A stretch of 64,000 bases of DNA from Phylloscopus collybita (GCA_027886175.1 JAJNNQ010000045.1:1231001-1295000), one strand, 5' to 3'. Counted from the first letter of the stretch, positions 35,076 through 47,365 are shown. The notes: generated from the letters alone by a model not told the origin. Translations and numbers: made by a program.

Positions 35076-36266
35076 ATTTAAAAAACCACAACTGGGTTCA
35101 CAAGAAATGCAAGGGAATTAGAGAGAAGACCAAGGTTTGCAGCAGTGCTTTAAAGCCTCTGTTCTCCTCATCCCAAGCACTTGAGATGCTTGACCTCAGC
35201 TGACACGGGGACAGTCTGAGCTTGCAGTTCTCCATCTCCTTGAAGAGGGAATGAGTAGCAAAGCTCTTTTCTAATTTGAAACTCAAACAAACTAATGGCT
35301 ACCAGTGACAGATCCATCTCAGGGACTCTGCAAGCAATCAAAGAAGTTGATGCATAATCACATCCAGGTAAAATCCCTGGAAAGTCTTTGCTGTGGGATC
35401 ACTCTCTGGGTGAACACTCATTTAGGAATTCATCACATGGGGAGACACTGGAGACCAGGCTGGCTGCTTTGCTGTCACTAAGGGAACTGGAATAATCTTT
35501 CTCACACCAACACATACCTGCTGAGACAGGCAGAAGAGACAGAGATGGGTGTTGTGTAAATAAAAATCCTACCAGGGTGACTCCAGAGCACAGATTCAGC
35601 TGCACATGCTAAACACAAGCTCGTGGATCTATTTTCTAGGACCAGAGACACCTTTTAGATAAGTAAATGTTTTGAGATTATATTTCCCTACTACATCCAG
35701 TTTCTATTATTACCAAAAAAATCTCTAAGCTGCACATTTGTGACATTCCCCCAGCTGGCAGAGCAGTAGCAGCGCTGAGGAAAATACTTACTCTTTGCAG
35801 TGGTTATTAGGATTATTACTTAGACCCGAGTGACTTTCTGAAGTAATCTTCCCATGCAGTCCCTTTGTGTTTTTAATCCCATCCTCACTCCCCCTTCAGC
35901 AGCTGCTATGAATACAGTTTTGCCATCAGCCATGGAGCTACGAGGTTGTGTTTCCTTCTTCCCCGAGGGAAATAATTTTGCTGAGATCAGCTGCTGGAAA
36001 GAGGAAGGGGCAAATGTCCTCAAAGCAGTGAGAAAGAGAGGAGCCTTCCACTCAAGTAATTGTTCCAAATGCACCTATGCCAGCTTCCTGTCCAAGCAGC
36101 TAAAGAAAGCACTGATTACCGGGTGCTTCAGCCCCAGGATGGAGCTCTGTCTCGTCTGTAATCTAATCAGTGTGACTCACACTGATGGGAGGGTGCAGGT
36201 TTGAGCAGAGCCCTGAGAGAGCTCCCTGCAGGGTGTGCTGGCTCTGCGGGGCAGCAGGAACGTGTG
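35076..36266. other. Non-coding stretch
   Basis: Unique sequence, nothing recognised beyond short chance frames. Confidence 0.5.
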
Positions 36267-36591
36267 TCCCATCCCATCCCATCCCATCCCATCCCATCCC
36301 ATCCCATCCCATCCCATCCCATCCCATCCCATCCCATCCCTGCCTGCTCTCCCTCAGTGTGTGCCCCATCCCATCCCGCCCCATCCCATCCCATCCCATC
36401 CCATCCCATCCCATCCCATCCCATCCCATCCCATCCCATCCCATCCCATCCCATCCCATCCCATCCCATCCCATCCCATCCCATCCCATGCCATTCCTGC
36501 CTCATCTCCCTCAATGTGTGCCCCATATCCCATCCCATCCCATCCCATCCCATCCCATCCCATCCCATCCCATCCCATCCCATCCCATCCC
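36267..36591. repeat. (CCATC)n array with repeated 23-bp spacers
   Basis: Three blocks of the pentanucleotide ccatc (36267-36340, about 36360-36497, about 36519-36591) are separated by two near-identical 23-bp spacers ('tgcctgctctccctcagtgt' plus 'gtg' at 36341-36363, and a variant at 36498-36520). The first 15 bases of the same spacer recur at 36592-36606, right at the border of the LTR at 36607. The array thus has a higher-order block-plus-spacer structure. All frames through it are low-complexity and I do not call them coding. Confidence 0.95.
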
Positions 36592-36606
36592 TGCCTGCTC
36601 TCCCTC

Positions 36607-36968
36607 TGACACCTGGAGAGGCTCTCTGGAACAGAGGCCAGAGAGAATTAAAGGAATAAAGTCAATATTTATAAGAAAAGCCCTTCAAAGGATACACCTT
36701 GAGCAGTACAAGAGCCCAGCCATGGCTACACCCAAGACGGACCCTGAGTCAGGAGTTTTCACACTTTTATAAGTTTTGGTTCATTTACATATTGGGGTTA
36801 ATTGGCCAATTACAGCTTCACATTCTGCAGTCCCATCCTCCCAGTTTGCTCTCCCCAGTTCGCTGTTGTTTGCACTTTTTGGGCCTGAAGCTGCAACAGA
36901 GTCCTTGGTTCTGGGGCTGAGAAAGGAGTTCTGTCTGGAACACATGAAAGCTAAAACTTAAGGCATCA
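36607..36968 (-). mobile_element. LTR with CCAAT and TATA elements
   Basis: On the minus strand the segment begins TGATGCC and ends GGTGTCA, with CCTC on both sides (36603-36606 and 36969-36972) as a possible 4-bp duplication, the size made by class I (ERV1) elements. In sense it has 'attggccaat' (36801-36810), a TATA box 'cttataaaag' (36764-36773) about 30 bases further, then a presumed R region and a T-rich U5 with 'ataaat' (36668 region). The core layout is convincing, but the outer 5' border is less certain and could reach 37146. No internal viral sequence adjoins it, so it is a solo LTR. Transcription from it would run toward lower coordinates, through the pentanucleotide array. Confidence 0.68.
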
Positions 36969-36972
36969 CCTC

Positions 36973-39900
36973 CTTTTGAAGGGACAACTTTTTGGCATAG
37001 CTGAGTGTCCAAGCTGTGGTGAACGAGGCAGAAGGGCTGCTCAGAGAACTGCAGAGCAGGAATTCTGGCCATGTGTTCCCTCCACAGCCCTTGGAGCACC
37101 ACTCCCATACCTTACTCTGCTCCCCACAAGCCTCAGCTCGTTAACAATCATTTTCTGGCTCATTAACATGGCCAAGCTCGATTCTGTGTCAGAACCAGCA
37201 CACCTTGTGCTGCACTCTGCATGCAGGACTCTGGTAACAATGCTGGTCTGGAGGACAGAGCAGACAGAACCCACAGCTTTTAGCACAGAATTGAGTCTTC
37301 ATCTAGAAAATGCTGGCACTGATCTGTACTGCAGCCTCCAAATCAGGCCCTTCCATGCTTTGAGTTTATCCAGCAAAAGCACAAATCCTCCTGCCCCGAG
37401 GCAGTTGCTGGTAGTTTGTGTGTTTAGGCACAGATCTGAAGCCCCTGAGCCTTCAGTAAATCAGCAGCAATGCTCCTGCTGTCCCCAGGGGCCGGGGCTC
37501 AGATCCCTGCAGCCCACAGGGGTTTCCATGGGGTCACTGCCTGGCCTGCCAGAGCCCCTGGGCACCACCACGGGCAGGGCATGTGATGGGAGCTCCTGCA
37601 GCTCAGCAGGAGAAAGCAACACCAAAAACCAGGGATGGGATGTGGCTCGGGGAGCTTAACTGCTGTACAAAACTACTCTCAGCCTCCTGCTGCTTTTTTT
37701 GTCTTTTTTATTTTGCTCCCTGGAAAGTGACTGAGTAGAGAGACAGACACACTTTTCAAACCATTAAGAAATTCCTCAAAAGCTGGTGGGTTTTACCTTT
37801 ACTAATTACAGCCTATCAAAGAAAGGGCTTTTCCTACAGAAACTCACGAGCAAGAGAGAAAAAGGAGAAAAGCTGCAACCAAAATGAGCACATGACTTGA
37901 CACTTTTTTAAAGAAGGCAGTGTTTGGTAAAGGCTGAAAAGCTTCTCATGGAGATGGGGCTGCCTCAGGAGCGAGGGCAGATGTCTGCACACTGGGAACC
38001 ACGAGCTTGCTGGACCAGGTTTTACATGTTTGATTTGCCAGGCCCATTTAGATCATCAATATTATCTCCACAACCACTGCTGGACACAACCAAGAGCAGC
38101 AGCTCCCGGGGGCTATCATCAGCTATTTCAACTGCACATTTGAAGGACTCTTGCTTAAATCATTTTTTTTTTTTTTGAGGCTGTGCTTGTGCTTCAAGAG
38201 AATGGAGGACTCTTGAAGCCACAGAGAACAGAGTGAAGTCTTGAGAAGGCAACAGACTGCTGAGCTCCTTTGACACATTGCAGGAATCAGCAGGAAGATT
38301 CTGGGATGTATCAAAAGAAAACCAGCTGTCAGTGAAAGCCAGAGGCGACAGCTTGTTCCTGGATGCAGAAATTAAGGTCATGAGATACCTAAACCAAGAT
38401 GGAACACCTGCAAGATAAACCAGATCAATACATTTGGAGCTCTCCTTGTGCTCATGGCTTCCTCCTCGCGAGGATTCCAGACCAGCCTAAGTCACATTCC
38501 CTTTATCATCTCCTGGGGAATCTCTTCTTTCCCCCTCGATGACTCTCCCCAAAAGTCATTTCAATTCATCCAACTCCAGCCAGCAACTAACTGCAGGGAT
38601 GAAAATCATTTTGTTTCAGCTTGATGCAGCAGAAACTCACTGGAGCTAAACTGCAAATGACAGGGCCCAACAGGAGCACCTGACCCAGGGCTGCAGCAGC
38701 AACAAAGGATTGGCTCCCCCAAAGTGCTGAAGCAGCTTCTCCCAACACACAGAGAACATTCCCAGGGAAAGGCTGGGAGAACGAGAATGTGCATGGGCAG
38801 GTGAGCACAGGGAGCATCTCCTGCAGCCCCACTGCAGGTGCTGCTGCAGAACCTCAGCCCTGCCCCCTGAGCCCCTGCAGCCCCACCTGCAATTCCTGCC
38901 CAGAGCTAAAGCCAGCTCAAGAGATGGCAGTTGGGGCTGTGGAGACAAGGCTGGGAATGTCAGGAGTGCTTCAGAATGGTTCAAAGTGCAGACACCGAAA
39001 TAAAAGAGCACTGATGGGTACGATTATATATGGGACTATCTATAGGATTTTACACAGGATGATATATAGGATTGTACATCCTCTTGCCACTCCCTCTGAG
39101 GTGCTCAGGGCTGGCCAGGCTGCTGCACACTCTGCTTTGGGCCAAAGGCAAGCTCCATTTCTGTGCTGCTCTGCCAAGGACTTCCAGAAGCAGGTGATGA
39201 ACACACACCTGGTTTGCAGGCTCCATCTCGCTGTGGTTCCAAGGCTGTGGCTGTCAGGGATGCTCAGCACCCATCCCCATCCAGCAGGGAGCTGATGGGG
39301 CTGCTCTGCAGCCTCGGAGGGTGCTGCTGCAGGACCTGCACATTCCATGTGTCAGCCCATTTAGTGCCTTAGCAAAGCTCTCCCTGCCTCCTAAACCATC
39401 CACTTCCTTCTTTGAAAGGTCTTAGATAAAACGACCAAGAGTTATGGGGTATCCAACAACCAAGGATATAGAGGAATGACAAGTACAAAGAGAGGAATAT
39501 GAATAATATACAGAAGAGGCCATTATTCTATGTACCGAGGGAAAGTGTTCCTGCTCCTTACAAAAGGAAGGATTTATCTTCCCCTGATCAAAGGTGACAA
39601 AGCTGGAATGTTAATGCTAGAAAAACACAGGGAGGGCAGGAAGAAGGCTGCCAGCAATTTCACTTTGATTTCATCAGCTGATGGTACAATTATACATTTA
39701 TTTCTCCTGTGAGCAGCAGACACTTTCACACTCAGAGTACACCAGGAGGAGAGAAAAATTATTGAGTCTCACAGATCTTTCCACAGAATTCCTCACACGT
39801 TTCCCTCAAGCAAGACACTGATGTTCTCAATCTCGTGTCCTTTAGGGCTGACACAGCTCATGTTGCTGACATGAAGGGGGCAAGAGTGGCCATCAGGTAC

Positions 39901-42704
39901 TCAGTCTCCTCCCAGCGACAGGAGTTCCACACAGACATAATTCAGGGCCAGCTCTTAGTCTGCTTTGCTGTGCTTGAAAACCAGGTCAGGCCTTTATCAC
40001 CTCGAGCTCCCTCTAAAATTACAGCTCCTTCTCCCCATGGATCAGCAGGTCTGCATCCCCTGCTCCAGCCCACACGAGCTGGGGATGCTGAGGAGCTCTC
40101 AGCAGGAGCTCCTGTGTCAGAACACATCCCACAGTGGGACTGGAACGTGCACCCCTGCTCTGCTTTCATGCTGGCTGTGCTGAGTGTGATGCAAACACAG
40201 CCATGTCAGTGTGGGCACGTTTTCAGCTCACGCAGAGGTGATAAGGCAACCCAAACCAGATGAGAGCTTGGACCGTGTCATTATTGTTAGCAGGAACAGC
40301 AGCCTCGAGAGAAAAGCTGGGAGCTCTGCTGTGCTGTCACACTAATGCATTATCACAGAGTTTATACCCCAGAAGGGTTTGTTAGAGGGAGGAGAAAGGG
40401 GAAAATTCACATCATAAATTGCTGGAAGAGCCCTGATTTTGTTTGCATCAAACTACTCAAGCTCCAGGTATTATCTATTTGCACATGGAGCTGAATATTT
40501 ATCCCAGTCCCAGAGACCTGTTGTTTCTGTCATTGACAGGGAGAGTCAGCGCTGATTTTCAACACAAAGAAGCATAAATTGAATAAATACCAACAGCAGA
40601 GCTGCCTTGCATGGAGCAGAGCTGCCATCAGTTAATATGCAGAGCGGGTGCCAGCCCTGCAATGAGCCCATATCACCGTGGTGTCATCCTGAGCCACCAC
40701 AGCAGTGTCCCAGTGTGCAGGATCATCCCTGACTTCATTTTATGTCATAGGCCACAAGGACGTTTTACACCTCATCAGGAAATTTTCAGGCCACCCTTTC
40801 AGCATATAAAAAAATAACCAAATGTGTAATTGCTGTTATGGAAAAGTAGCAGTGGAACTTATCTGAAAAAAACCCCTCAAAGTGAGCGCTGGATTAAGAA
40901 CCTCAGTTGGGTGTGATGATTTCAGACCCCAGCTCTGATCAGCTGTACCTGAGATCCAGGGCTGCCTCCACCAGCCAGCCCAAATCCAGCTACTGAAGCA
41001 TGCTTTCAGTTGTCATCCAATTTAGTCTTTCACTACCAACCCGCTCTCCCAATCCAATTTTACTAATTTTTAAGAACCTTTGCCCTCCTAATCCCATTAG
41101 ATCAGCAATTTTAAAAAAAGACTTTACTGCAAGTGATGCAGAAAACAAACACCGCCCCTACCACGTGCTTTTACTCCTTCTTCCCTCCCCAAAGGGGAGG
41201 GAGATAACTTTACATGTTAGCCCCAAACGACTCTTTAACACTTTGGAATGTATTTGAAGAATTGATGTTTATTTGGGCCTTTTAGCAGAGCCCTCCTCGC
41301 TGGAATCTCCCAGCCTCCCTTTGCAAGGGCGGCGTTGGGAGGAGCAATCACCTATTATTAGTTATTTTTTATGTTCTGTGTTCTATTTCCACCTCTGCTG
41401 CTCAGACAGCTGAAGGCCCTGGGATGAGCCCAGCTCTCCCAGTGCACGTGGGATGCTCTGGTGGCTCTGCCCAAAGCCCCTGGTGAGAATCAGGAGCGTG
41501 AGCTGAGCCAAGGGGAGCGGGGGGTTCAGAGGCAATAAATCCATCAGGGTACCAGAGAGAGGGGAGATTTACTTCCCAATGATAAGGCAGAGAGCTGAGA
41601 ACTGAGAGGTTATGAAACCATTCCTGCATCAGAGAGGGGTTTAAAGGAACGAAATTGCCTTTCTGCCTTTGTATTAAAACTTCAGCGAGCGGAGCCGAAG
41701 GAGGAAGCAAAGCAGAGAGATTGTGTTTGTTCTCCCCTGGCTGAGCACTCAGAGTGTATTTCATTTATGAGGATTTGCCCCCTGTATACATGCAAAAAGG
41801 TTTGGTAGCTGCAGTAAATAAAAAACATGAACCTTATGCAAACGTGGAGTCACCTTGTAGAGGCAGAGTGAGGCTGATCTGTGGAAAGCTGTGATTTCCA
41901 TCCAGCCAAGGCTGAGCCCAGGGGCTCACAGCTGAAAAATAACACCACCTTTTCATCTGTAATCTGACCACATTCAATGTACCAGCTATTGATGGAAAAC
42001 GAACTCAGAACCTCACATTTCTCTGCTTTTTTTCCAGGGTAGGGCTGCACTTTAAGTCACTGGCTTTATTAATGGAATAAGTGCATTTGTCTCTTGCAGG
42101 CCTGAAAAATAAAGCACTGAGCAGTAACATATGGAATATGCCTTAGGCAAGAGACTTTCTTCTGGTATTGCTATTTTTCTAATAAAATTGAAATCATGGC
42201 ATGAGTGCACATGTTCTTGTAAAGTGTTTCACAGGGGGTGGTCTAAAATAGATGCACCCAAAAATACCAGACTTTTTTTTTTATAAAATTGCTAATTTCA
42301 ACGGTTCAAACCACAGCGATCTGGGATCTCTAATCTCATGGAAGAAAATAAAAAAGAACTCCACAAGTTCTCCTCTTTTGAGTTTATCCTTCAAATTCCT
42401 GGGGAAATTTCTTCTGTAAATATAAGGGCTCAAAACATCATTTTATAACAAGAAGTCACAATCCTCCTGCCATCCCTCAACTGTAGCAAGGATGCTCCTA
42501 TTAAAATAATAAATGAGACTGAAATTCCCGAGGAAATTGTGAGTGTTTAGAACAACACTGATGTTAAAAAGCAAGGCAGGTGCTGACTTAATATTCTCCA
42601 AATTGCATTGAGTTTGTTTGCAGGCACGATAAATAACTGAGGGGGTGTCAGGCTGGGCTCTGGCTGACAGCTCCGCACAGAGGAGCAGACCCCAGCCTAA
42701 AAAC
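36973..42704. other. Long non-coding stretch, no gene recognised
   Basis: About 5.7 kb without a recognised gene. A 227-codon plus-strand frame begins at 36976 and has no domain. A T run lies at about 38162-38176. At 39018-39070 an imperfect tandem repeat of about 24 bp with 'tataggatt' cores occurs. Nothing else is recognised. Confidence 0.5.
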
Positions 42705-43275
42705 TGTGAAAAACGAGGTTTGTTTTTTTTGGTAAAATTTAAAAAGTTTAATAAAAAGATAACAGGAGATGGAGATAAAGTAAAGGGTTAAATGGTTGGG
42801 TGTCTGTTAGCTAAGAGCATATTTACTACTTTTGGATACATTTTTAAAATAGTTTTTTAATTACATTAGCTTGTGTATTTACAGACTATGATGCATATTT
42901 ATTTTTTTTACGAACTAATTCTTGTATTTTAGGAACTGTTTTGTATGGCTATTTTTTGGGTTTGCTTTTTTAGAGCATGTGTGATTTTTGGTTGTGGTTT
43001 TAGCCTCGTTTTTTAATTATTTTTAGTTTGGTCTTTGGTCTATATTCTTTTTAGATGGCAGATGTTGATAACTGGTATATTAGTAGTAGGAGTTTTAGTA
43101 TATATTTACTGGATGTTATTTTGATTAAACAGTTCATGTATAACTATGTTAGCTATCACTATTATTATGTTTAAGTTTTGTTAACAGTAGAAATAAAAGT
43201 AATTTTAACATTATATAGAGAGAATTTATCTTGGTATCTGCGAAAAGCCAACTTTTTAATATGTATTTATAACCA
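42705..43275 (-). mobile_element. LTR-like element, family D, C-depleted copy
   Basis: A 571-bp copy of the element at 46809-47365. Shared blocks in order: 'tgtgaaaaac', 'tttaataaa', 'gcatatt', 'tgtggttttag', 'ggcagat', 'gttat', 'cagaaataaaa' or 'tagaaataaaa', and 'cgaaaagccaa' or 'gtgaaaagccaa'. The minus orientation is preferred because that strand gives TGGTTA at the start, an ATTAAA polyadenylation-type signal near the end and a CACA terminus. I found no target-site duplication. Over 42721-43260 I count 42 C, 99 G, 243 T and 156 A. Flanking bases on both sides have normal C content. See the finding on directional C-to-T change. Confidence 0.65.
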
Positions 43276-44854
43276 AACACACCTCGTGCAGAGTGTGGAT
43301 CGATTTAAACCTGGTACCTCTGGAGCCTTTGAAGCTTTGCTCTCAGATTCCCTCTGCTTTAGGCGGTTTTGTCTGAATTTCCCGTGTTCTGCCCCTCCCT
43401 GCCTCGGAGCTGTCTCAGCCTTTCAGTGGTATTAGTCAGGAGCTGTAGGGCAGAGAGTGATAAGCACTCCAAGTACAAAAACCACAGAGCAGCCTCAGGC
43501 ACTGAGATTACCTTTACATTGGAACATCTTTGATGCCAGCTCCTGGACAAGAAATGCAGTTGACTTATGCTCAGAAAAAAAATCTGTGTTTCCTTCCACG
43601 CTGGTCCCAGTAGCAAGCTAAGTCTGAAACGGAACAACCTGGAGAAAAATAACTCCAGTAAAAGGTCGTGACATGCAAGAGAATCTGCTCTTCAAAACAC
43701 TCCTGCAGTGGGTCTGCCTGGTTAAAACATTGCCCAAACAAACAACTTAATTTCTAGCGAGTCTGCGTTGATTTCAGACTCACTTTCCCAAAGGAAAGAG
43801 CCTTCTGGTTTGTGGTTTCACACGTAGAGAGGGGCTGGCTGAAAACCCAGGCAACCAGGGAGAGAACTGGGAGACTCTGAAACGCTCTGGAACAGGAATG
43901 TTTTGTAACATTCAAATCAAACCACTGAGAACTGCAGAACACACCACTGTCTCTTAAATTAGCTCTTCTGTTACCATTTTTTGCCCTTTTTTTCCCCATT
44001 GTCTGTGATAAAAAATAGAAAAATCATATCTTGCCCCTTTTCTCCTGGTAGTATCAGATTCCTCAAGAAACACCCAACATGGGACCTGTTTGCTGATTCC
44101 CAGCAGGAGCTTGTGTTCACAGCATTTGTGTCTGTGGGGAATGGGGCACCTTCTGCAGAACCTTTTGGCTCAGTGAACACGGGTGAATTCTACCCTGTGA
44201 GTGCTTTGACAGCAGAAGCTGTTCTGCATCAGCTCCAGGTTCCACAGGTGCATATCCCTGTCTGAAAGGACTTGTGCAGATGCTCTGAATGGGAAGCAGA
44301 AATAGAATTAAATAAACGGAGAAGGCAATGGGTGACAAAATTTAACAAGCCAAGGCACAATTAATGTCCTGTTCCCTTCCAGGATCTGGGTAATGAATCC
44401 GATTTTACACCTCGGGTTTCCAACGATGTCTGCAGAGATAAACTAATGGAATGTCCATTACCCTGGCCTAAGATTGACATATTCTCATCAAATGCTTTGT
44501 GATTGTATAAATAGCGTGGAACAAGGGCAAATCAGGAGCACACAGCACACAGAAAACCTCCACAGACTCCTCATTTTTTTCTATTCAGCAGGAAGCAGCA
44601 ATGCAAGCAGAGCTGGAGGGTGTGTTAAGAAGCATTTGTGCATTTCAGCATTCCTCTCTTACCTGAAGGTGCTTGCTAAATCCAATGCATATCAATAAAA
44701 AGGAGAGGGCCTGCAGTACAGGCAATTCCTGGTGCTGATGCTGACCTTTCACTGCTAAGGTTCCAATTCAAATAGGATCTGTATGAATATTATTTCTAGA
44801 TGATTATCAAAGGTGGAGCATTGCTGTTTATGATCCACGCCTGCTGACACTGTT
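43276..44854. other. Non-coding stretch
   Basis: Unique sequence. A 94-codon plus-strand frame at 43981-44265 has a balanced residue composition but no domain and no splice support. Confidence 0.5.
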
Positions 44855-44940
44855 CTGTGGAGGGCAGGGAGCTCAGAAAGGTTGGCTTGCCCAAGGTCCC
44901 AGTGTCCAAACTGCAAATAAAAGATCATTACACCTGATTT
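44855..44940 (-). mobile_element. MIR-type SINE relic
   Basis: The plus strand has 'gagctcagaaaggttgg' followed by 'cttgcccaaggtcccag', the reverse complement of the MIR core in correct order: the 'ctctgtgcctc' side first, then the 'accttgggcaag' side. It is diverged and non-coding, and is the third MIR-like relic in the window. Confidence 0.65.
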
Positions 44941-46808
44941 CCTCTCCTCTGCTGTGGTGGGCACCATGAAATCCAATTTTACCAAGTGATTGCTCTGTAC
45001 ATTTGACCTGGGAGTCTCTCCACTGACAGCAGCAAGGATCTCCTGTTACTGGGCTCCCCAAGCAAAGATCAAAGAACGAGTGAACGGCAGAGTTTAAGCA
45101 ACACCAGTTCAGCCATGAAACGCTCTCTGCCTGAGATATTATCGATTCACCTTAAAGTTTTCCTTCATCACACTCCACAGCCAGGTAAGCAGATAAAGAA
45201 TTCCAGGGCAGAGGCACTTCCCAGACCGACTGTGCAATCCCAGACACAAACAAAGAGTGAAAGCTGAGCTTTCTGATAGCTTCATCTGTCCAGAATATTC
45301 ACCTGTTGGTTTTGCTACAACTGATACTGACACGGTAATTTTCACTCTTATTCTGCAAGTTGTTCAATTTACAAAGCTGTCAGTCCTTCATGACACCTCT
45401 GGCACCCTTTATAAGAACATTTTTAGTGTGTCAACATCAAATATTTTGTGAATATGGTTGGATGATGCAGCGTTTCCAAAAAAGCTTTAGAAATCGGGCA
45501 TTTCCCCTGTCCACTGCAGGATGGGATAAGCTCAGGGAACGGCACAGATCTGCAGCAGAACAAACCCAGCCCGTTTTATTCCTGACGTGACTGTAACTCA
45601 CCTCCAGTGAAATTCACTCCCTTGCACACCCCCAGGCTGAAGCCTATTCACCATTTAAGTCTTCAAAATAGGATTAGGGGATTTAAGAAGCACAGAAGCT
45701 TTGCATTTTCCATCCAATTCCTTAATGATTTTTTTGCATTAACGGGAGCGAGCACAGCAGCCAGGCTGTGTCAAGGCTTTGGAGAAGACACTTCCAACCA
45801 GAGAATGAACAACATTCCCAGTGCTCAGCAGCAAAATGTTGTTTGCTTTAGAGCTGAGGCAGGGTTTGAACTCAGATGCACAAAGTGAAAAAGAAGCAAT
45901 GGTTTTTTCCTACCTTTTCTTTATTAAAAAGGATTTTTTAGCGTGATGTTTTTGAGTTGATACTCAAAGCCAGGCTTGAATGGCTTAGTACACACTATTC
46001 TTTAAACAGCTCTGACTTAGAAGCGGTTCTTGACATTCTCAACAACCCAGGAAAAGGTTTTTAAGACAGCTAAATGAACAGCCCGCATTAATTAGCAGCT
46101 ATTTACTCCTTTTTAAGAAGCAAACGCATAAGAATGAAAACTGGAAGTCACCCCATCATCCCAAACCATCTCAATCTCTGCATCACAAAAGTTTACAAAC
46201 TCTTTCTTGGCACCTCCTGCGGACCTGCAGGCAGGCTTTTATCTGAGGATCTGAACACCGTGTAGGAGCATTAGCTAATTAGATTTCTTGCAACTCCTGT
46301 AATATCAGAAGCACTTAGAAGAGAGATAAAGGCAGGATTAAACCACAGAGCCAGGTCCCAGGAGACACCCACGTGTCCAGGGAGCTCCACCACGCTGCCT
46401 GCACAGCCCCTGAACTCCTCCCGTGTATCAGCCCAGCACCGCAGCTTTGCCCAGCTCTCACACAAAGAGAGTTCTGTTCTGTGGTACTCTGTGGTTTTAT
46501 GTTCTGGGTGCCCGGAGGCTCCAGTCACAATCGCAACCCCAGAGAAACCAGCAGGAGGAGAAATTCCTACCTGCACACCAAGGAGACCAGTCCGAACGAT
46601 CGATGCTGTAGCGTGCCCAGAGATGAACTGCTTTGTCTCACCTGCCCAGGTGTGCAGCAGAGATGCAGAGGGAGCCCCTGTCTCCCGTGTCCTCCCCTGG
46701 GAGCAGCAAGAGGCTCACAGTGCACACCATGACCCCGGGGCAGCTCCTGCCCCAGCTGCCCCAGCTGACTGCAGCCTGGGGGAGAGGGAGAGCCCCTGGG
46801 GCACTGCC
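44941..46808. other. Non-coding stretch
   Basis: Unique sequence. A possible but too weak CR1 fragment near 45955-45990 is not called. No gene is recognised. Confidence 0.5.
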
Positions 46809-47365
46809 TGTGAAAAACCAGGGTCACTCCCTGGTAACATTTAAAAGTTTAATAAAGGACAATAGGAGACAAAGAAGACCTACTGAAGACTTAAGTCTTA
46901 ACTCTTGCTTAAGACTTCAGAAGACTTTACACACCTTTCCTATTGCACCAGCCTATTGCATATTCATAAACAATTGTGCACATTTAAACTTTTCCCAAAC
47001 TAGTTCACATGATCCAATGAACATGCTGTTTAGCTGTTCAGCAGGGCTCCTCCTCGGCTCTGCCTTTTCAGAGCCATGCACATTTCCTGGCTGTGGTTTT
47101 AGTCCGTCCCTGTGGTCACCTCCAGCCTGGGGTTTGCTCCACAATTCCCTCATTTGGCAGGTGGCAGATCAGCAGCCGGGCTCTCTGTCGTGTGTGCATT
47201 GGGTGTTATCCCAACAAGCATCAGCTATTCCCCTAGGATGTCTACGTTTAGCTCATAGCAGAAATAAAAACTGTATCTTTATAGCAAAGTTGTTTAACAT
47301 GATACACAAGCATCCACGTTAATATTTGTGAAAAGCCAATGTTATAATGTGTGTTTGTAACACCA
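46809..47365 (-). mobile_element. LTR-like element, family D, normal-composition copy
   Basis: A 557-bp element sharing ends and internal blocks with 42705-43275 (same orientation, about 4.1 kb apart). Minus-strand sense reads TGGTGTTAC at the start and TTTTTCACA at the end, with 'ctataaagata' as a possible TATA region and 'ttattaaac' near the end. Over 46861-47340 I count 119 C, 90 G and 144 T, ordinary values. No target-site duplication and no viral genes were found. The pair are too diverged to be the two LTRs of one provirus, and nothing between them looks retroviral, so they are probably separate solo insertions. Confidence 0.62.

Noticed and set aside
36185..36772. Open frames of up to 195 codons encoding Pro-Ser-His-Pro-Ile repeats
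   Set aside because: They come from the (CCATC)n array: a five-base unit with no stop in the relevant frames stays open in several frames on both strands. No coding sequence is implied.
36607..37146. Longer version of the LTR ending at 'gttaaca'
   Set aside because: No matching target-site duplication; the shorter version with CCTC on both sides fits better, though the border remains uncertain.
36976..37659. 227-codon plus-strand frame after the LTR
   Set aside because: Not retroviral in character, no domain recognised, and overlapped by other chance frames.
39018..39070. AT-rich imperfect repeat with tataggatt cores
   Set aside because: Only two diverged units; not enough to call a tandem array or element with confidence.
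39870..39890. Possible CTCF site around 'gaagggggcaag'
   Set aside because: Only part of the core is present and the flanking positions do not fit the consensus.
43981..44265. 94-codon frame with protein-like composition
   Set aside because: No known family recognised and no splice sites of quality at either side.
45955..45990. Possible CR1 fragment ('ctcaaagccaggcttgaatgg')
   Set aside because: Too short, and the typical tail does not follow.
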